Source: Aliiroseovarius sp. Z3
GTDB taxonomy: Bacteria > Pseudomonadota > Alphaproteobacteria > Rhodobacterales > Rhodobacteraceae
Direction: 5' to 3'
Assembly (NCBI RefSeq): GCF_029105185.1
Contig: NZ_JAFMZK010000002.1
Span: forward strand, 372,001-436,000
DNA: 64,000 nt
Shown here: positions 15,769 through 25,268 of the stretch, one piece after another
How the letters are laid out: every line of letters begins with the position of its first letter
Numbering within the stretch: position 1 is the stretch's first letter
Notes under the pieces: model-generated
Databases searched by the model: none
What the model was told of the DNA's origin: nothing
Seen by the model: the letters and a program-made list of their open reading frames with translations, nothing else
Position numbers and translations under genes: made by a program

Positions 15769-16787
15769 GTGGCGGGCTGAAGGTTCTGAAGGTGGGTCCG
15801 GGTGTGACCTTGCAAGACAGGGGCCGCCTCGGATGGCTGGATGCCGGCTTGTCGCGGGGGGGCGCTGCTGATCTGTTGGCCTTGTCCGAAGGGGCAGCAC
15901 TTCTTAACCAATCCGATGATTTACCTGCGCTAGAGATGGCGGGAATGGGCGGAGAGTTCGAGGCGGATGCTGATATGCGCATCGCGCTGACTGGGGCGCC
16001 TATGCGGGCAACGTTGGAAGGGGTGAAACTGGCATGGAACGCCAGCCACATCTTGCCTGCAGGTGCGCGACTGTCGATCGGCGGTCCCGAAGTGGGCAGC
16101 TATGGCTATCTGCATGTGGGTGGCGGTTTTACGGGTCGCTTGCGTTTGGGCGCGCGCTCGGTCCATCTGGCGGCGGGAATCGGTGCTGCTGTGCAGGCGG
16201 GCGATCATCTGGCAACGCTGTCTGACCGCGGCGGACCCATCGGAATGACGCTTGACGTCGAGGACCGTTTCACCGGCGGCACCGTGCGGATTGTCGAAAG
16301 CCTCCAGACGCATCAGTTTTCGAAGGCCGAACGCGACAGGTTCATCGCCTCGACTTTTCACAGGGATGCACGGGGGAATCGAATGGGCGCGCGGCTGGTG
16401 CTGCCGGGGGATGGGTTTGGGACCAAGGGCGCACGAACTATCCTGTCCGAAGTGATCGTACCTGGGGATATCCAGATTACGGGCGATGGGACGCCGTTCG
16501 TGCTGCTTTGTGAATGTCAGACCACCGGCGGATACCCTCGTATCGGTACCGTGCTGCCCTGCGATTTGCCGATTGTCGCGCAAGCCCCGGCAAAAGCGCC
16601 CTTGCGGTTTCACTACGTTGGTTTGGAAGACGCGATCCAGGCGGAGCGCAAGGCCGCGACAACCCGTCAATCGCTTGTAAAGACCATCAAACCCCTGATC
16701 CGTGATCCCCATTCCATCCCTGATCTGCTATCCTATCAGTTGATCAGCGGGGTGACGTCAGGCGCTGATAAATCGGACGAGGAATAG
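15765..16787 (+). CDS. pxpC: 5-oxoprolinase subunit PxpC (biotin-dependent carboxyltransferase family)
   Basis: The protein has 340 residues. The N-terminus LKVLKVGPGVTLQDRGRLGW and the C-terminal QTTGGYPRIGTV segment are family hallmarks of KipA/PxpC. Despite its family name it is not expected to use biotin here. ATG 15765 overlaps the pxpB stop, although the frame is open further upstream within pxpB. The order pxpB-pxpC-pxpA is a common arrangement of the oxoprolinase genes. Confidence 0.9.
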   Translation: MSGGLKVLKVGPGVTLQDRGRLGWLDAGLSRGGAADLLALSEGAALLNQSDDLPALEMAGMGGEFEADADMRIALTGAPMRATLEGVKLAWNASHILPAGARLSIGGPEVGSYGYLHVGGGFTGRLRLGARSVHLAAGIGAAVQAGDHLATLSDRGGPIGMTLDVEDRFTGGTVRIVESLQTHQFSKAERDRFIASTFHRDARGNRMGARLVLPGDGFGTKGARTILSEVIVPGDIQITGDGTPFVLLCECQTTGGYPRIGTVLPCDLPIVAQAPAKAPLRFHYVGLEDAIQAERKAATTRQSLVKTIKPLIRDPHSIPDLLSYQLISGVTSGADKSDEE

Positions 16788-16796
16788 GGGCTGCGT

Positions 16797-17570
16797 ATGG
16801 CACAGGTGATTGATCTGAACGCAGATATGGGCGAGGGGTTCGGCCCTTGGGCGATGGGGGACGATACCGCGCTTTTGGATATCGTGACCTCGGCCAATAT
16901 TGCATGCGGATTGCATGCGGGTGACTGGGATGTCATGGCAATGACGATGAAAAACGCGGTTGCCAAGGGGGTGGGTATCGGCGCGCATCCGGGGTTTGCA
17001 GACCTGCACGGCTTTGGACGACGGCGTATGAACCTGCCGCGCCCAACGCTGCAAAACCTTGTGCGCTATCAACTGGGTGCGGCTCAGGCGATGGCGGCAG
17101 CGGCGGGCGGACAGGTGCGGCATCTGAAATTGCATGGGGCGATGGCGAACATGGCCGCAGAAGATGCCGACATGGCGTGCGCTTGCTATGAGGCCGCGCT
17201 GTCCATCGCACCCGATCTGATCATCATGGTGCTGGCAGGTACGGCACAACAAGACGCCGCCCATGACCTTGGGTGTGCGACGGCCTGTGAGATATTCGCT
17301 GACCGAGCCTATAACGACGATGCGACTCTGGTTGATCGCAGCCTGCCGGGCGCCGTGATCCACGACCCCGATCAGGCGGGTGCGCGGATGGTCGAGATGG
17401 TCCGCGAAGGCGCGATCATCACCGAAAGCGGCAAGCGCATTCCGACACGGATCGACACGATCTGCCTGCATGGCGACACCCCCGCAGCCGTGGCAATTGC
17501 CACCAAGGTGCGGCAGGCTCTTCAGGACAGCGGGATCGGGCTTGCGCCTTTTACAGGTGCACCCGTTTAG
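16797..17570 (+). CDS. pxpA: 5-oxoprolinase subunit PxpA (LamB/YcsF family)
   Basis: The protein has 257 residues. The opening IDLNADMGEGFG and the following SANIACGLHAGD and GIGAHPGFAD motifs are diagnostic of the LamB/YcsF family. AGGGG lies a few bases before the ATG, nine bases after pxpC. The last codon is only nine bases from the stop of the convergent RND pump gene, with no clear terminator between them. Confidence 0.93.
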   Translation: MAQVIDLNADMGEGFGPWAMGDDTALLDIVTSANIACGLHAGDWDVMAMTMKNAVAKGVGIGAHPGFADLHGFGRRRMNLPRPTLQNLVRYQLGAAQAMAAAAGGQVRHLKLHGAMANMAAEDADMACACYEAALSIAPDLIIMVLAGTAQQDAAHDLGCATACEIFADRAYNDDATLVDRSLPGAVIHDPDQAGARMVEMVREGAIITESGKRIPTRIDTICLHGDTPAAVAIATKVRQALQDSGIGLAPFTGAPV

Positions 17571-17579
17571 CGGAGCAGG

Positions 17580-20500
17580 TCACTCTGCGGGTTGCGCTGC
17601 CCCCTTGGCGACCGCTCGTGTTGCGCGTTTCTCACCCAGAACAAGCATCGACGGCGTGACAATCAGGGTCAACACGGTGGCAAACACCAAGCCACCGGCG
17701 ATGGCGCTGGACAATTCGGTCCACCACTGGGTCGAAGGTGCGCCATAGACAATCTCGCGTGTGAAGAAGTTGATATTCAACCCGATTACCATCGGCATCA
17801 GACCCAGTGCCGTCGTGATCGAGGTCAACACGACCGGGCGCAGACGCTGCGCGCCGGTCCGCAATGCCGCCTCATAAGGTGACGCGCCGGCTGCTTTCAG
17901 CTCGTTATAGGTGTCGATCAGCACGATGTTGTTGTTCACGACGATCCCGGCCAAGGCAATCACCCCGATCCCGCCCATGACGACGCCAAAGGGTCGCCCC
18001 GTGATCATCAGCCCCAAGAGCACGCCCGCGATCGAAAAGACGATTGCAGACATCACGACGAAGGCCTGCCAGAAGCTGTTGAATTGGGTCAGCAAGATCA
18101 GGAACATTAACCCGATCGCCGAGAAGAACGCACCAATCAGGAACGTCATGGCCTCGGCCTGTTCCTCTGCTTCGCCGCCGAATTTGACCTCCACGCTATC
18201 GGGCAGGTCGATCTTGTCCAGCTCACCTTGCAGCGCAAGGATCTGGTCGTTGACCAACACACCCGGCGCCACATCCGCCGAGATCGAGATGACACGCTCT
18301 TGATCAATCCGCGTGATGACACCGCTGCGCGGAGCCGGGTCAAACGACACGAAATTCGAGATCGGCACCAACCCGGCGCTGGTCGGCACACGCAGGTTCT
18401 GCAACTCGGCCAGGGTGCGGTCGATGGCGGGGAAACGGACGACAATGTCCACCTCGCCGTCAGTGTCGCCGGGGCGGTAATTGGCCACCGTTATGCCTTG
18501 GGTCAGCAGTTGAACCGCTTGTCCCAATATGGCGACATCTGCACCCGCGCGCGCCGCTTCGGACCGGTCGATCGCGATCTGCCATTCCACACCGGGCGAC
18601 GCGCTGGTTTCCACAATGTCGGTGAAGCCACCCAGACGCTCCATTGTCTCGATCAACAGCAATACAGCCGCTTTCTGGTCTTCCGGGTCGTTGGATGCCA
18701 CCTCAAGGTTGACCGGCTTGCCGCCGCCGGGGCCAGCCACGGCGGTTTGCACCTGAACGTCAATCCCGGGAATGGTGGCGACGTCTTTGCGGATGTCCTC
18801 GGCGATATCGGTCACGGGTCGGCGCGTGTCCCATTCCGCCAGTTCCAGCTGCAACGATCCGATGGCATCGCTGCCATCGCGTCCGCCGCCCGAGCGCGCA
18901 TAGATGCTGGCTATCTCGTCGTAACCGGACAGCTTGGCTTCGACCTGCCGCACCAACGCGTCCTGTTCATAGACCGAGAAATTGTCCTTCGCGCGCACTT
19001 CGACCTGTGCATAGTCCGGTTCGACCTCGGGGAAGAAGGTCAGGCCGTTGCCCAACGACCCGTAGGCCGCGAACGAGGCGACCAATGCGATCACCGCAAA
19101 GCTCAGTGTTACGCCGGGCCGCTTGATCGACCATTTCAGAATGTTGACATATGCGCCCATGAACCCGGTCATCATCCGCGGATCGCCACGTTCGGCAGCG
19201 TAATGTTGGGCCTTCGATTTCGCCGATTGCCGTTGTTGTTTTCCGATCAGCCCGCCGACAACCGGGATGAACACCAGCGCCATGAACAGCGACGCGGCAA
19301 GTGTGATGATCACGGTGATTGGCAGGAACTTCATGAACTCGCCCACCGTTCCAGACCAGAACAGCAGTGGGAAGAATACGCACAACGTCGTTGCGGTCGA
19401 CGCGATGATTGGCCAAGCCATCCGTTTGGCGGCCTCGGCATATGCTTCTTTCGAGGATTTTCCTTCGTGCAGGTACCGGTCGGCGAGCTCTACCGTCACG
19501 ATTGCCCCGTCGACCAGCATACCAACCACAAGGATCAGCGAAAACAGGACCACGATATTCATCGTGTAGCCCATGAAATAAAGCCCCGCGACGCCGGTCA
19601 GAAATGCCCCCGGAATGGCCAGCCCGACCAGAAGGGACGAGCGCAGGCCGAGCGCATAGACCACCACGATCATCACCAGGATGATGGCAGCGATAACGTT
19701 CGCTTCCAAATCCGAGAGCATGGATTTCACCTGCTCGCTTTCATCAAGCGTATAGCTGATATGGACGCTGTCGGGCCAACCGGCCTGGGCTGTGCTGATG
19801 ACATCGCGCACCTCGGCCACGGTTTCGATAATGTTGGCGCCGACGCGTTTCTTGATCTCAAGCGCCAGGGCGGGCTGGCCGTCGATCCGGGCAAAACCGC
19901 TTGGATCTTTAAACGTCCGGCGAATGGTTGCCACATCGGCGAAAGTCACGACGGTCTGACCGCGCACCAGCACCGGAAGCTCCATCACATCGGACATGTT
20001 TTCGATCAGGCCCGGCACTTTCAAAACAAGCCGCCCGGCTTCGCTTTCGATGGCACCTGCGGCGATCAACTGGTTGTTGCGGTTGATCGATCCGATCAGC
20101 TCTTCAAATGTGATGTTGTAGGTTTCGAACACCGTGGGGTCGATCAGGACTTCAAGCAATTGCTCGCGCTTGCCACCGATATCGACTTCCAACACGCCGC
20201 CCAAAGCCTCGATATCATCCTTCAGATCATCTGCCAGATCGTTCAGCGTGCGTTCGGGCACCGGGCCGGACAAGATCACCGTCAGGATCGGAAACAGGGC
20301 CGTGTTGATTTCCGTCACCGTCAGGCGCGCGTCTTGTGGCAGGTCGTTTTCGGCCTTGTCCGCCGCTTCGCGCACCTTCTGCAGCGCCTCATCCGCGTCG
20401 AAGCCCGGTTCGAACTCCAACTGCACACTGGCATGGCCTTCGCTGGCGTTCGCCGTCATGGATTTCAGACCGGTGAGCGACGCGAACTCTGTTTCCATCG

Positions 20501-20699
20501 GGCCGATCAAAACGTCCTCGGCATCCTCGGGCGAAATCCCGTCCAACCCGGTTGAGACATAGACGATCGGGATCGGGATCTCGGGATTGCTTTCCTTGGG
20601 GATCGCATAATAGGCGAACGCGCCGATGATCAGAAGAAACACCAGCAACAGTTGCACAACCTTGCTGCGTTTGAACGCAGCTGTGATCAGGGATTTCAT
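17580..20699 (-). CDS. RND-family efflux transporter, inner-membrane permease
   Basis: The protein has 1,039 residues with the usual two-fold repeat: one N-terminal membrane helix, a large periplasmic loop, a block of helices (about 335-530), then the same pattern again. The TM4 segment reads GMLVDGAIVTVE, keeping one of the two acidic proton-relay residues of AcrB (Asp397 here) with Gly in the second place. The TM10 segment VVNNNIVLID has Asn where AcrB has its relay Lys. The start at 20699 overlaps the adaptor stop (ATGA) and fits the family N-terminus KSLITAAFKRSKVV. No TolC-like gene is adjacent, so an outer-membrane factor must come from elsewhere. The substrate is unknown. Confidence 0.9.
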   Translation of the reverse strand: MKSLITAAFKRSKVVQLLLVFLLIIGAFAYYAIPKESNPEIPIPIVYVSTGLDGISPEDAEDVLIGPMETEFASLTGLKSMTANASEGHASVQLEFEPGFDADEALQKVREAADKAENDLPQDARLTVTEINTALFPILTVILSGPVPERTLNDLADDLKDDIEALGGVLEVDIGGKREQLLEVLIDPTVFETYNITFEELIGSINRNNQLIAAGAIESEAGRLVLKVPGLIENMSDVMELPVLVRGQTVVTFADVATIRRTFKDPSGFARIDGQPALALEIKKRVGANIIETVAEVRDVISTAQAGWPDSVHISYTLDESEQVKSMLSDLEANVIAAIILVMIVVVYALGLRSSLLVGLAIPGAFLTGVAGLYFMGYTMNIVVLFSLILVVGMLVDGAIVTVELADRYLHEGKSSKEAYAEAAKRMAWPIIASTATTLCVFFPLLFWSGTVGEFMKFLPITVIITLAASLFMALVFIPVVGGLIGKQQRQSAKSKAQHYAAERGDPRMMTGFMGAYVNILKWSIKRPGVTLSFAVIALVASFAAYGSLGNGLTFFPEVEPDYAQVEVRAKDNFSVYEQDALVRQVEAKLSGYDEIASIYARSGGGRDGSDAIGSLQLELAEWDTRRPVTDIAEDIRKDVATIPGIDVQVQTAVAGPGGGKPVNLEVASNDPEDQKAAVLLLIETMERLGGFTDIVETSASPGVEWQIAIDRSEAARAGADVAILGQAVQLLTQGITVANYRPGDTDGEVDIVVRFPAIDRTLAELQNLRVPTSAGLVPISNFVSFDPAPRSGVITRIDQERVISISADVAPGVLVNDQILALQGELDKIDLPDSVEVKFGGEAEEQAEAMTFLIGAFFSAIGLMFLILLTQFNSFWQAFVVMSAIVFSIAGVLLGLMITGRPFGVVMGGIGVIALAGIVVNNNIVLIDTYNELKAAGASPYEAALRTGAQRLRPVVLTSITTALGLMPMVIGLNINFFTREIVYGAPSTQWWTELSSAIAGGLVFATVLTLIVTPSMLVLGEKRATRAVAKGAAQPAE

Positions 20700-21841
20700 T
20701 GGGCGACCTCGGTCGCGGCAGGGGCATCGGCGGGGCGTGGGTCGACCGTATCGCCCGCGTTGACGAAGCCTTGACCCACGGTGATGATATCGGCGCTTTC
20801 TGGCAAGCCAGTGACCCATATTCCGTCGGTTTGCGCGCGCACGATAGACACCGGGGCGAATTCGACAATGTTCCCGTCAGTAACCGTTTTGATCCCTAAC
20901 TCGCCATCCGTTCCCAGAGACAGGATCGCGGGAGAGATGAAGTGGCCACGGGCCTTTCCGGTGGGGATGGCAATACGCGCGCTGAGCCCAGCGGGCATTT
21001 CGCTGTCAGGATTGTCAACAGTGACCTCAACCCGGAACGTCCGGGTCTGGCTGTCGGCATTGGCACCTATGAACGCGACCGTGCCATTGCGCACTTCGCC
21101 CGTGATAAACGAGACCTTGGCCGACTGACCTTTTTCCAGCCGTGATAACGCCTGTTGGGGCACCTGTACGACAATCGACAGCGGGTTGTTGTCCAACACC
21201 TCGGCCACAACGTCGCCGCTGTTTACAAATTCGCCTTCGTCCAGCGTCATGTCGTTCAACCGCCCGGCAAAAGGCGCGCGGATCACGGTGTTTTCCAACT
21301 GCTCTTGCGCGGCCGCGACAGCCGCCTCGGCCGAGGCCTTGGCCGCGCGGGCCTGCAAGACACGGTCTTCAGTGGTGATCCCGCTTTTTTGCAGTGATGT
21401 GGATTTCTCAAGGTCGCTGGTCGCTTGATCCAATTGGGTCTGAGCCTGCACCAACTGTGCCTCGATGGTGGCGGCGTCAAGACGACCGATCTCTTGCCCG
21501 GTGGCAACAAGATCGCCGCGCCCGGCGGATACAGACAGAACCTCGCCCCCGACCTTGGCGGCGATATTGGTTGCTCGGTCAGGGATGGATTGGCCTTCCG
21601 AGATCAAAACAAGATCAATGTCCTGTGCGACCGATGTCATAACCGCGACGGCGACCGCACGCGCCGCCGGCTCATCAGAAGGTTGTTCTTCGACGGGTTG
21701 CGATGGAATGATATAGCCGCTGCCCATCCACCCGACCAGCACAACGGCAAACAATGCAGCCAACCACTTGGATCGCCCTGCACCCTTGTCGTCTTCGAAT
21801 TTCAGTTGCCCATTCAAATCTGGCAGCTCGTCTTTCGGCAT
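20696..21841 (-). CDS. RND efflux periplasmic adaptor (HlyD/MFP family)
   Basis: The protein has 381 residues. A cytoplasmic tail of about 24 residues precedes a single membrane anchor (about 26-46). Then come a biotinyl-lipoyl half (VGGEVLSVSAGRGDLVATGQEIGRLD), a coiled coil of about 60 residues (VQAQTQLDQATSDLEKS onward), the second lipoyl half (RAPFAGRLNDMTLDEGEFV) and beta-barrel domains. It is the first gene of the two-gene pump operon and links the permease to an outer-membrane channel. Confidence 0.9.
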   Translation of the reverse strand: MPKDELPDLNGQLKFEDDKGAGRSKWLAALFAVVLVGWMGSGYIIPSQPVEEQPSDEPAARAVAVAVMTSVAQDIDLVLISEGQSIPDRATNIAAKVGGEVLSVSAGRGDLVATGQEIGRLDAATIEAQLVQAQTQLDQATSDLEKSTSLQKSGITTEDRVLQARAAKASAEAAVAAAQEQLENTVIRAPFAGRLNDMTLDEGEFVNSGDVVAEVLDNNPLSIVVQVPQQALSRLEKGQSAKVSFITGEVRNGTVAFIGANADSQTRTFRVEVTVDNPDSEMPAGLSARIAIPTGKARGHFISPAILSLGTDGELGIKTVTDGNIVEFAPVSIVRAQTDGIWVTGLPESADIITVGQGFVNAGDTVDPRPADAPAATEVAQ

Positions 21842-21936
21842 TCCAAAATCCTTCGTCAGAAAAGCGCACCGGCGATTGTTTGGGATGGTGCAGACATGTT
21901 AATTAGGTTCACTTTGGCAGTTTTACCAGCCGCCTA

Positions 21937-21960
21937 TGACAGAAAGTGTCTATACTGTCA
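21937..21960. promoter_or_regulatory. Inverted repeat upstream of the RND pump operon
   Basis: TGACAG at 21937-21942 and CTGTCA at 21955-21960 form a perfect 6-12-6 inverted repeat, about 100 bases before the adaptor start. Pump operons are often repressed through such sites, but no regulator gene is adjacent. The 21842-22024 gap also contains a short hairpin (AACGG-TTT-CCGTT, 21979-21991) behind the TRAP permease gene that is too weak to call a terminator. Confidence 0.35.
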
Positions 21961-22024
21961 GACTGTGCAGTTAATATGAACGGTTTCCGTTACGGCAAGC
22001 AGACGCATGACGACCCATTGCGCC

Positions 22025-23425
22025 TCAGGCCTGGCTGGGAAGCCAAAGGACGATCATTGGGAAAGCCACCAGCAAAGCGATGGTTATGGCGTCGGCGATG
22101 AAAAACGGGGTGACGCCCTTGAACACGTCCTGCACACTTAAATCGTCGCGCACACCGGCCACGACAAAGCAATTCAGACCGATAGGGGGGGTGATCAAGC
22201 AGAACTCGGCCATTTTCACCACGAGGATACCGAACCAGATGGCGCACATCGGGCCAGACATGCCGAATGTGCTGTCGGCGGCAGATACGGCTTCGCCACC
22301 ATTCAACGCCATGACGGCGGGATAGACCACCGGCAGCGTCAGAAGCAGCATCCCGATTGCATCCATGAACATGCCCAGCACCGCATAGGCCAAAAGGATG
22401 CATATCAGGATCAGCATCGGTGACAGGGTCAGTGATGTGATCCAGTCCGAGAATGCCGAGGGAAGTCCGGCAAAGCCCAGAAATCTGACATAGATTAGAA
22501 CCCCCCAGATGATCGTGAAAATCATCACGGATAGTTTTGCCGTTTCCAGAAGCGCGTCCTTAAGCTCGCTCCACCGCATCCCGCGATAAAGCGCCATCAG
22601 GAAGACCACGAAGGCGCCGATGGCCCCGCCTTCGGTCGGGGTGCCCCAGGCATCGCCGCCAAAGGGGTTGTAGACAAAGAAGATGATAGTCACGACGACA
22701 AAGACGATGGGCAGGGCCGGGGGCAGGGCGGCGAACCGCTCTTTCCACGTGAATCCGGTGACGGGCGGGCCAAACCCCTTGATGGTCATTGCCATGCCGA
22801 TGATCAGAAGCCCATAGATGACCGCCGAGAATGCTCCGGGGATAAAGCCTGCAAGCAACAGCTTGCCCACATCCTGTTCAACGATGATGGCGTAAATCAC
22901 AAGGATCGCCGAGGGCGGGATCAGCGAGGCCAGCGTTCCACCTGCCGCCACCACGCCCGCCGCAAAGCGTTTGTCATATCCAATGGCCAGCATTTCGGGG
23001 ATGGCAATCCGGGCAAAGACGGCAGAGGTCGCGACCGACGCGCCAGACACTGCGGCAAACCCGGCTGTGGCAAATACGGTTGATACGGCCAGCCCGCCCG
23101 GCACCCATGCCAGCCAGCGTTTGGCGGCTTCGAACAGCGCACGGGTCAACCCGGCGTAATAGGCAAGATAACCGATCAGGATGAAGGTGGGGATCAGGCT
23201 CAGGGCCTGCGACGATACCTTGGAATGTGGCACCTGACCCGCGGTTTTCACCGCAACGTTCAGCGCCTTGCCAAACCGGCTGGGGTCATAGCCGAACTTG
23301 GCCCAGAAGATCCAGATCAGCCCAATCAACCCTGCCAACCCTGCGGCAAAGGCGACCCGCATGCCAAGCAACACAAGCAATAGCATACCGCCCGAGACGA
23401 TCAGACCTATTTCAATCGGCTCCAT
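22025..23425 (-). CDS. dctM: TRAP transporter large permease (DctM)
   Basis: The protein has 466 residues with about twelve to thirteen membrane helices. Family segments include GFAAVSGASVATSAVFARIAIPEM, GGTLASLIPPSAILVIYAI and GLNCFVVAGV near the C-terminus. ATG 23425 has AAGGG eight bases upstream and lies two bases after the DctQ stop; a GTG at 23431 would overlap. It couples an ion gradient to uptake of the ligand delivered by DctP. Confidence 0.92.
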   Translation of the reverse strand: MEPIEIGLIVSGGMLLLVLLGMRVAFAAGLAGLIGLIWIFWAKFGYDPSRFGKALNVAVKTAGQVPHSKVSSQALSLIPTFILIGYLAYYAGLTRALFEAAKRWLAWVPGGLAVSTVFATAGFAAVSGASVATSAVFARIAIPEMLAIGYDKRFAAGVVAAGGTLASLIPPSAILVIYAIIVEQDVGKLLLAGFIPGAFSAVIYGLLIIGMAMTIKGFGPPVTGFTWKERFAALPPALPIVFVVVTIIFFVYNPFGGDAWGTPTEGGAIGAFVVFLMALYRGMRWSELKDALLETAKLSVMIFTIIWGVLIYVRFLGFAGLPSAFSDWITSLTLSPMLILICILLAYAVLGMFMDAIGMLLLTLPVVYPAVMALNGGEAVSAADSTFGMSGPMCAIWFGILVVKMAEFCLITPPIGLNCFVVAGVRDDLSVQDVFKGVTPFFIADAITIALLVAFPMIVLWLPSQA

Positions 23426-23427
23426 AT

Positions 23428-24069
23428 TCACGACCCTTCGCTGTCATGGCCCGAAACATGCTGGGCCTCCAGTGCGGCCTGCGTTGCTGCATCGGCAACC
23501 AGCGGAACGGCTGCGGGAGATGCGTCATTGCGCAGGAAGGCCCGACCATATGCATAGAGTTGCAGCACCAGCCGAAGGCACAACACACTGAACGCCACTG
23601 GCGCCAGTAGTTTTGCAGGCCAGAGCGGCAAAGCAATATCCATCGAACTGTCGCGGCTCCACATCGGAGCGGCAAAGTCAAAGCTGCGTGCGAAATGCGC
23701 CCAACTGCCCCAGACGATCAGCACCATGAAGATCAGGATTGCGAGCGTCGTTATGATCTCGACCAGATACAGCGCGCGCCCCCGCAGTTTGCCAACCAGC
23801 ATGTCCATGCGGATATGCCCGCCATCGCGCTGCGCATAGGCGACACCCATGAAGGCAATCAGGGGCATGGCCTGTTCGATCCAATCGACATAGCCCGGCA
23901 AAGGTTGTTGGAAAAAGTTGCGGCCGCTCACAGAAACGACCGCCAATATCATCAAAGCAAACACCGCAAGCCCGCTCACCAGCGCCAGCGCAGTTTCCAG
24001 CCGATAAAGCCCCTGGTCGATTTTGCTGAGCGTGCTGTCGTCTGACAGCACAAGGGATGATCCGGCCAT
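23428..24069 (-). CDS. dctQ: TRAP transporter small permease (DctQ)
   Basis: The protein has 213 residues from ATG 24069, which has GAGG five bases upstream; the frame is open to 24126. It has four membrane helices and the family motif GRNFFQQPLPGYVDWIEQ followed by YAQRDGGHIRMDML. The C-terminus is extended by about 40 polar residues. It lies between dctP and dctM in the operon. Confidence 0.9.
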   Translation of the reverse strand: MAGSSLVLSDDSTLSKIDQGLYRLETALALVSGLAVFALMILAVVSVSGRNFFQQPLPGYVDWIEQAMPLIAFMGVAYAQRDGGHIRMDMLVGKLRGRALYLVEIITTLAILIFMVLIVWGSWAHFARSFDFAAPMWSRDSSMDIALPLWPAKLLAPVAFSVLCLRLVLQLYAYGRAFLRNDASPAAVPLVADAATQAALEAQHVSGHDSEGS

Positions 24070-24111
24070 GAGGTCCTCGGGCGTGAATGCTGTGAAATGA
24101 TCAGATATCAG

Positions 24112-24139
24112 CCCCGCGCCTGTCATGTCAGGCGCGGGG
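24112..24139 (-). terminator. Stem-loop between the binding-protein and permease genes
   Basis: CCCCGCGCCTG, six bases, CAGGCGCGGGG is a perfect 11-pair stem in the gap between the dctP stop (24150) and the dctQ start. There is no U-run. It should act as a partial terminator or a 3-prime-end stabiliser that gives more binding protein than permease. Equivalent hairpins occur at the same place in three other operons in this window. Confidence 0.8.
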
Positions 24140-24149
24140 GTAAAGCGCG

Positions 24150-25160
24150 TCAGCTACCGTTGGCAATCATTCCGGTCACAAGGTCATACAGCTCTTGTGC
24201 AGGAAGGCCGCGGGCCGCGTTTTCTTCAATCCACGTGGCGGCGGCGGGGGCGGCAGCAGCCTCTTTGAAAGCCGCAATCTCGTCGTCCGAGAAGGTCACT
24301 TGCTCGATCCCGCGCTCGTCCAGCGCCGGACCCCAGGCCGCCATGGTCTGGTTGTTGTAGAAGTCCACATAGTGCGTCAGGGCTTCATCCACCGACCCAA
24401 GCAGGGCTTCGCGATGGGCCTCCGGCAGGCTTTCCAGTGCGGGCGTGTTCACAACGACCGGACAGTTGACCGTGCCCGGGTTCAGGTTGGTCGTCCACCA
24501 TTTGCCGTTCTCGATGGTGCCAAAGGACATGTGGGCATGGGGCGCGAAAGACACGGCTTTCACGATGCCGCTGTCCATCGCCTGCCGCACTTCGGTCGCG
24601 GACATCGACGTCGGCACTGCACCAACGGTTTCCATTGCAGCGCCGATCCCGCCCGTGGCACGCACGCTCAGCCCGTTAAAGTCCGCCAGCGTTTTCGGGG
24701 CATCACCTACACCGACAAGGTTGTATTGTGGCAGAGGCGACGGCATCAGAAGCGTCGCGTCCCAACGGGCCAGATCGTCCTTCGTAGCCGCGTGGTCATA
24801 CACGGCCTTTGACAGTGCGATTTCCTGTTCCAAAGACGTTACGCCAAGAAATGGAAGCTCCAGCACAGTGATCGACGGGTTCTTGTCACGGTGATAGCCC
24901 GCACAGAACTGGGCCATCTCGAACGCTCCGATGGCGATACCGTCAAGGTTCTCTGTGTTTTTCGACAGGCCACCATAGCTGATGTTCAGAGTGAACTCGC
25001 CATTGGTCTTCTCGTTGACCAGTTCGGCCAGTTTCTCAACATGTTCGGTGAAGGCACGGCGTTTGCCCCAAAGGGACACGTTCCATTCGGTCGCCATGGC
25101 TTCGGTGGCAAAGGCCAGCGAAACGGAGGCAAATGCGGTGCGGCCAAGTAGTTTGCGCAT
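24150..25160 (-). CDS. dctP: TRAP transporter substrate-binding protein (DctP)
   Basis: The protein has 336 residues. A signal peptide is visible (RKLLGRTAFASVSLAFA then ATEAMATE), so it is periplasmic. The core shows DctP features: the LPFLGVTSLEQE segment, the GLSVRATGGIGAAMETVGAVP region with the Arg that grips a carboxylate, and SATEVRQAMDSGIVKAV. GGGAGG precedes the ATG. A carboxylate ligand is likely because of that Arg. The neighbouring aminotransferase and BKACE genes suggest an amino acid or related compound. Confidence 0.9.
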   Translation of the reverse strand: MRKLLGRTAFASVSLAFATEAMATEWNVSLWGKRRAFTEHVEKLAELVNEKTNGEFTLNISYGGLSKNTENLDGIAIGAFEMAQFCAGYHRDKNPSITVLELPFLGVTSLEQEIALSKAVYDHAATKDDLARWDATLLMPSPLPQYNLVGVGDAPKTLADFNGLSVRATGGIGAAMETVGAVPTSMSATEVRQAMDSGIVKAVSFAPHAHMSFGTIENGKWWTTNLNPGTVNCPVVVNTPALESLPEAHREALLGSVDEALTHYVDFYNNQTMAAWGPALDERGIEQVTFSDDEIAAFKEAAAAPAAATWIEENAARGLPAQELYDLVTGMIANGS

Positions 25161-25268
25161 GTAGTCCTCCCAGTTTCATGCAGTCATATCGTGATAGCAT
25201 GCGACAAATTGGAAGGTTTGGCTATCCGGGAAAATCGCCGCAGCTGGCGTCGTGCACGGGGCCTTGTC

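Noticed and set aside
8040-17570. A functional link between the peptidase operon and the oxoprolinase genes, which both concern peptide-like substrates.
   Set aside because: The two units are divergent, separated by 245 bases, and pxpBCA is a housekeeping set found in many contexts.
18228-20555. A 775-codon open frame antisense to the RND permease gene.
   Set aside because: It is His/Gln/Arg rich with no recognisable domain and mirrors the codon pattern of the real gene. Long antisense frames are expected in GC-rich genes.
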